Positions 7,157-10,089 of a DNA stretch of 10,089 bases are shown here, in pieces. The notes beneath the pieces were generated by a model. That model worked only from the letters and a program-made list of their open reading frames with translations. It had not been told where the DNA came from and searched no databases. The DNA comes from Ghiorsea sp. (lineage in GTDB: Bacteria > Pseudomonadota > Zetaproteobacteria > Mariprofundales > Mariprofundaceae). The stretch is taken from the NCBI GenBank assembly GCA_021772875.1, contig JAJFLD010000093.1:1-10089 (forward strand), read 5' to 3'. The position numbers were made by a program, and so were the translations under genes. How positions within the stretch are numbered: position 1 is the stretch's first letter; the number at the start of each line of letters is the position of its first letter.

Positions 7157-8482
7157 TTATTGCGGTCTGCCGATAGAGTAATAAATGAAGCCCTGTTTTT
7201 TCATGCGCTCTGGCTCAAATAAATTCCTGCCATCAAACAACAGGGGTTCACGTAAACACTGTTTGACCGTTGCAAAATCAGGCGCTTTGAAATGTTGCCA
7301 GTCGGTGACAATCACCAAAGCATCAGCCCCTTTTAATGCTTGAATTTGTGTACCCATCAATGCTAAATCATCACGCACACCATAAATGCGTTGGCACTCC
7401 GACATCGCTTCAGGATCAAAGGCTTGTACAGTTGCCCCAGCTTGCCACAAGGCTTCCATGAGTGTGCGCGAAGGCGCTTGGCGCATATCATCGGTGTTGG
7501 GTTTGAAGCTTAACCCCCATAAAGCAATGGTTTTGCCTTTGAGCTTGCCATCAAAATGATTTGAAATCATTTCAAACAATTTATGTTTTTGGCGGTCGTT
7601 CACTGCTTCCACAGATTTAAGCAGGCTGGCATCATAATCAATGCCATCAGCTGTGCGAATCAATGCCTGCACATCTTTGGGAAAACACGAACCGCCATAA
7701 CCACAGCCAGGATAAATGAATTGATAACCAATGCGTGAATCCGAACCAATGCCTTGGCGCACAGCTTCGATGTCGGCACCCAATCTGTCGGCTAAGTTTG
7801 CCATCTCATTCATGAAGCTGATTTTGGTTGCCAGCATACAGTTGGCGGCATATTTGGTGAGCTCAGCGCTGCGTACATCCATTTTAATAAATCGATCATG
7901 GTTGCGGTTAAAGGGAGCATACAATTCGCGCAAAGTATCGGCTGTTTCATCATGATCTGTGCCGACCACAATACGATCAGGACGTTTGCAATCACTCACC
8001 GCACATCCTTCTTTTAAAAATTCAGGGTTAGAAACCACATGCACTTCATAAGTTTCACCGCGTGTGTGCAGCACTTCATTTACCCGTGCTGCCACTTTAT
8101 CAGCTGTGCCAACGGGCACTGTGCTTTTATCAATAATAATTTTGTTGCTGTTCATGTGGCTGGCAATGGTTTGAGCGACAGCAAGCACATATTGCAGATC
8201 TGCTGAACCATCTTCATCAGGCGGTGTGCCCACGGCAATCATTTGTATTTCACCATGATGAACGCCCAAGGCTGCATCGGTGGTGAATTCAAGCCGGCCT
8301 GCTTGATGATTATCAACTACCAGCGGTGTAAGGCCAGGTTCATGAATGGGGATGATACCTTTTTTCAGGTTATCTACTTTATCCTGATCAACATCCACAC
8401 ACATCACATGATGGCCCACATCTGCCAATACCGCAGCTTGCACCAAACCTACATAACCAATCCCAAATATCGTTACTTTCAC
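7157..8482 (-). CDS. ugd: UDP-glucose 6-dehydrogenase
   Basis: The 441-residue protein oxidises UDP-glucose to UDP-glucuronate with two NAD+ in the cytoplasm, for acidic polysaccharides or glycolipids. It has the full UDP-glucose/GDP-mannose dehydrogenase layout. An N-terminal NAD domain carries GIGYVG (7-12). STVPVGT (120-126) and NPEFLKEG (152-159) follow. The central helix has AELTKYAANCMLATKISF (206-223, with K210 and N214). The catalytic Cys266 lies in YGGSCFPKD (262-270). The C-terminal UDP-binding domain has LSFKPNTDDMR (324-334) and DGRNLF (417-422). Length is typical of the single-chain bacterial form. Translation starts at GTG (8482-8480), with a near-perfect AGGAGG 9 nt upstream. 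A possible promoter lies at 8512-8541. The gene converges on the Mpo1-like gene through a shared terminator. It is separate from the glycosyltransferase operon, so supply of UDP-glucuronate to that enzyme is only a possibility. Confidence 0.96.
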   Translation of the reverse strand: MKVTIFGIGYVGLVQAAVLADVGHHVMCVDVDQDKVDNLKKGIIPIHEPGLTPLVVDNHQAGRLEFTTDAALGVHHGEIQMIAVGTPPDEDGSADLQYVLAVAQTIASHMNSNKIIIDKSTVPVGTADKVAARVNEVLHTRGETYEVHVVSNPEFLKEGCAVSDCKRPDRIVVGTDHDETADTLRELYAPFNRNHDRFIKMDVRSAELTKYAANCMLATKISFMNEMANLADRLGADIEAVRQGIGSDSRIGYQFIYPGCGYGGSCFPKDVQALIRTADGIDYDASLLKSVEAVNDRQKHKLFEMISNHFDGKLKGKTIALWGLSFKPNTDDMRQAPSRTLMEALWQAGATVQAFDPEAMSECQRIYGVRDDLALMGTQIQALKGADALVIVTDWQHFKAPDFATVKQCLREPLLFDGRNLFEPERMKKQGFIYYSIGRPQ

Positions 8483-8491
8483 AGCTTATCC

Positions 8492-8497
8492 CCTCCT
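8492..8497 (-). promoter_or_regulatory. Strong Shine-Dalgarno supporting the GTG start of ugd
   Basis: On the minus strand this reads AGGAGG, the consensus anti-SD match, 9 nt before the GTG at 8482-8480. There is no ATG nearby in frame that would compete, and the protein begins correctly at the Rossmann-fold strand (MKVTIFGIGYVG). Confidence 0.75.
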
Positions 8498-8511
8498 GAA
8501 CATCATCGGAC

Positions 8512-8541
8512 ATTAGCACATCTTAAACTCAGCAGCTACAA
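8512..8541 (-). promoter_or_regulatory. Possible sigma70-type promoter of ugd
   Basis: On the minus strand, TTGTAG (8541-8536) is followed after 18 bp by GCTAAT (8517-8512), which has a TG extension (TGTGCTAAT). Both hexamers match the consensus only partly. The predicted start would leave a leader of roughly 20-25 nt containing the AGGAGG. The 188-bp gap 8483-8670 holds no gene that I can support and no terminator after the VIT gene. Confidence 0.35.
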
Positions 8542-8670
8542 CCTTGCCGCGTAAGATGCCACGCAATGGCTTAGCAGCGAGTATGATGCGCTTTTATGTC
8601 ATGATGATGATGTGCTACATATTTTGGCATTATCGTTTGAGCATGGCCCTTTTTTGATGGTTTGGCGGTG

Positions 8671-9360
8671 TTATGCAGCCACCCCAAATAAACTACCAAC
8701 CATTGCGGTTAATGCCATTGCAAGGAGACCCCAAAAGGTAACGCGGAAAGCACCCACCATGATTGAGGCACCACCAACCCGAGCGGCAAGGCCACCAAGC
8801 AATGCAAGGAATACCAACGATGAAATGCCTATGGCGATGATGAGCTTGTCACCGGGGAAGAGCAGGGCAATCAATAAAGGCAGGGCTGCGCCAATGGTGA
8901 AGCTTAAGGCCGATGAAGCGGCAGCCATGACAGGCTGCGCATCACCATCGGTGGAAATACCAATTTCATCGCGTGCATGTGCACCCAAGGCATCGTGAGC
9001 CATCAATTGCTCTGCGACTTGTCTGGCAAGTGGCGGCGCTAAGCCGCGTTGTTCATAAATTTCAGCCAACTCTTGTTGTTCACATTCGAAATCGTGTAAT
9101 AGTGATTCTTTTTCAAGGTTGAGGTCTGCTTTTTCAGTGTCTGCTTGTGAGCTCACCGAAACATATTCTCCTGCGGCCATTGCCATTGCACCAGCAACTA
9201 CACCAGCAACTCCAGCAAGCAGGATACCTGCATGGGGGGTGTTGGCTGCGGCAACACCAATCATCAGACTGGCTGTAGAAACAATGCCATCATTGGCACC
9301 CAACACAGCAGCCCGTAGCCAGCCGACCCTATGTACCCTATGTATTTCATGATGACTCAT
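8671..9360 (-). CDS. VIT1/CCC1-family iron/manganese transporter
   Basis: The 229-residue protein belongs to the VIT/CCC1 family, which exports or sequesters Fe2+ and Mn2+ across membranes. The signature GANDGIVST is at 21-29, in the first membrane helix with Asp24. The second is GAMAMAAGEYVSVSSQ (57-72), with the conserved Met and Glu/Tyr that line the metal path. Residues of about 73-135 form a soluble, Glu-rich helical hairpin (EKADLNLEKESLLHDFECEQQELAEIYEQ) that corresponds to the cytosolic metal-binding domain of plant VIT1. Three more hydrophobic segments follow at about 145-168, 172-193 and 200-226, giving five helices in all, as usual. The N-terminal HHEIHRVH could also bind metal. 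The start is supported by GGAG (9370-9367) 6 nt upstream. The gene follows the DUF3147-containing gene by 91 bp on the same strand. A TATGAT -10-like box at 9391-9386 suggests its own promoter. In a bacterium its likely role is metal detoxification or homeostasis. Confidence 0.92.
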   Translation of the reverse strand: MSHHEIHRVHRVGWLRAAVLGANDGIVSTASLMIGVAAANTPHAGILLAGVAGVVAGAMAMAAGEYVSVSSQADTEKADLNLEKESLLHDFECEQQELAEIYEQRGLAPPLARQVAEQLMAHDALGAHARDEIGISTDGDAQPVMAAASSALSFTIGAALPLLIALLFPGDKLIIAIGISSLVFLALLGGLAARVGGASIMVGAFRVTFWGLLAMALTAMVGSLFGVAA

Positions 9361-9385
9361 GTGTTACTCCGTTGATAGATAAAAA

Positions 9386-9391
9386 ATCATA
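9386..9391 (-). promoter_or_regulatory. Possible -10 box of the VIT-family transporter gene
   Basis: TATGAT on the minus strand differs from TATAAT at one position. It sits about 25 bp before the ATG, leaving room for the GGAG at 9370-9367 in the leader. No good -35 hexamer is seen at the right distance, so the promoter may need an activator or may not be real. Confidence 0.3.
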
Positions 9392-9415
9392 ACCGCGCTT
9401 GCTAGAAAGAAGCCA

Positions 9416-9434
9416 TGAAATCTTGATGATTTCA
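9416..9434. promoter_or_regulatory. Short inverted repeat upstream of the VIT-family gene
   Basis: TGAAATC (9416-9422) and GATTTCA (9428-9434) are exact inverted copies around TTGAT. The repeat lies between the stop of the DUF3147-containing gene and the putative -10 of the transporter gene. It has no T-run, so it is not a typical terminator. A binding site for a metal-responsive regulator is possible, but it does not match a Fur box that I would recognise. Confidence 0.3.
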
Positions 9435-9451
9435 ATGTGAAATACTGCCTA

Positions 9452-10084
9452 TCATAATTTAATGTTAAAATGCTGAAGCAGGATAAGCATCAAAGCATAA
9501 GATCCCGCCGTAATGGCCATGGCCAGCACCATACTAAGGTAAAAATTGAGCCCTTGTTTTAATAACAAAGGCAGCGCAATAAATAAGGCCAAGGATGGCA
9601 ATACAAGCCAAAATACACTGGTTGCCAAAGCACTTACCTTGGCTACATCTTTGGTGTCGACATAGAGCCAAAACATGGCCAACACAGAGACCAAAGGGAT
9701 AGATGCAAGCAGCGCACCTATCAAACTACTGCGTTTGGCAATTTCGGATATGCCTACAATCAGACATGTCGTAATAACAATTTTGATGATGTAATAACTC
9801 ATGCAAATCTCCAAGCATTCATAAAAGGCAAAGGTGGCAACAATGTTTGCGATTTCAGTGTCGGATAAATGTTTGCTGGTCACAGCTTTGATGGCTGTGG
9901 CAACGGATGGAAAATGATGTCTGTATTGCACATCGGGGTATCTTTCATCCAAATAAACATAAACCAAACGGATGATTTGATTGATTTCATGGCTTGCAAG
10001 GCAACCACCGATATGGTGATAGTATGCTGAGAAGTCTTCTTGCGTGCCGAAGTTGTCTTCACCAAACATAAAGGTGCTGTTCAT
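9452..10084 (-). CDS. DUF3147-like membrane protein with an unrecognised 94-residue N-terminal extension
   Basis: The frame encodes 210 residues from an ATG at 10084 and stays open to the window edge, so the 5' end may be incomplete. Residues 95-210 match what I know of DUF3147, a small inner-membrane family of unknown function: SEIAKRSSLIGALLASIPLVS (113-133), then LYVDT (140-144), then ATSVFWLVLPSLALF (154-168). Four membrane segments fall at about 97-113, 120-141, 150-174 and 180-203. DUF3147 proteins are normally about 115 residues, almost exactly the 116 from Met95 to the end. Met95 (ATG at 9802-9800) has its own GGAG 6 nt upstream. The first 94 residues are soluble, helix-prone and rich in His/Tyr (YYHHIGG, 21-27; VQYRHHFPSVATAI, 52-65); I do not recognise them. 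Either this is a real fusion, or DUF3147 is translated from Met95 and an upstream gene runs into it in frame. The 91-bp gap to the VIT-family gene leaves co-transcription open. Confidence 0.7.
   Translation of the reverse strand: MNSTFMFGEDNFGTQEDFSAYYHHIGGCLASHEINQIIRLVYVYLDERYPDVQYRHHFPSVATAIKAVTSKHLSDTEIANIVATFAFYECLEICMSYYIIKIVITTCLIVGISEIAKRSSLIGALLASIPLVSVLAMFWLYVDTKDVAKVSALATSVFWLVLPSLALFIALPLLLKQGLNFYLSMVLAMAITAGSYALMLILLQHFNIKL
9809..9814 (-). promoter_or_regulatory. Internal Shine-Dalgarno before Met95 of the DUF3147-containing frame
   Basis: TTGGAG on the minus strand (9814-9809) precedes the in-frame ATG at 9802-9800 by 6 nt. The position coincides exactly with the start of the conserved DUF3147-like domain, which supports internal or separate translation start there. 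Confidence 0.5.
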
Positions 10085-10089
10085 ATCCA

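Noticed and set aside
8600..8612. GAT triplet run in the gap between the VIT-family gene and ugd
   Set aside because: Only a few units, with no array structure or flanking unique spacers; a simple-sequence stretch.
9190..9211. Tandem ACCAGCAACT repeat
   Set aside because: It encodes the repeated Ala-Gly-Val in the membrane helix of the VIT-family protein and has only two copies; codon-level coincidence.
8243..9352. Plus-strand frames of 77-128 residues opposite ugd and the VIT-family gene
   Set aside because: They are shadows of minus-strand genes. The Ala/Pro/Arg-rich translations come from the reverse of Gly/Ala-rich membrane helices.

Overview
The window is about 10 kb of ordinary bacterial chromosome, probably from a Gram-negative proteobacterium. 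Reasons: a phosphatidylserine decarboxylase (PE-containing membranes), a DUF3147-type membrane protein, a TIGR03032-type protein, Shine-Dalgarno-led genes and intrinsic terminators. Base composition looks moderate (mid-40s % GC by eye, not computed). I cannot name the organism. There are no rRNA, tRNA, CRISPR, transposase or phage genes, and no intergenic gap exceeds 300 bp.

Left part, plus strand: the 3' end of a TIGR03032/DUF4915-like gene (1-759) closes with a strong intrinsic terminator (837-866). A plus-strand gene set follows. It holds a class-III PLP aminotransferase with an N-terminal membrane anchor (946-2652), an 888-residue protein joining an N-terminal PHP metallo-hydrolase-like domain to a C-terminal GT4 glycosyltransferase (2719-5385), and a phosphatidylserine decarboxylase-family enzyme (GTG start at 5449, ends 6309). 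Gaps of 66 and about 63 bp suggest one transcription unit. A polytopic, histidine-rich membrane protein resembling the Mpo1/DUF962 group (6411-7049) comes next, possibly from its own promoter, and a strong bidirectional terminator (7094-7131) ends the block.

Right part, minus strand: UDP-glucose 6-dehydrogenase (8482-7157) converges on that same terminator. Upstream of it lie a VIT/CCC1-type Fe/Mn transporter (9360-8671) and a protein of at least 210 residues (10084-9452). In the latter, a complete DUF3147-like four-helix membrane domain is preceded by an unrecognised 94-residue soluble segment.

How the genes may work together: the aminotransferase, PHP-glycosyltransferase and PSD-family decarboxylase make a plausible small pathway at the inner membrane for an amino-modified or glycosylated lipid. 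The nearby UDP-glucose dehydrogenase could supply UDP-glucuronate, although it is a separate, convergent unit. This pathway is inference from gene order and families. Nothing in the sequence identifies the substrate or product.
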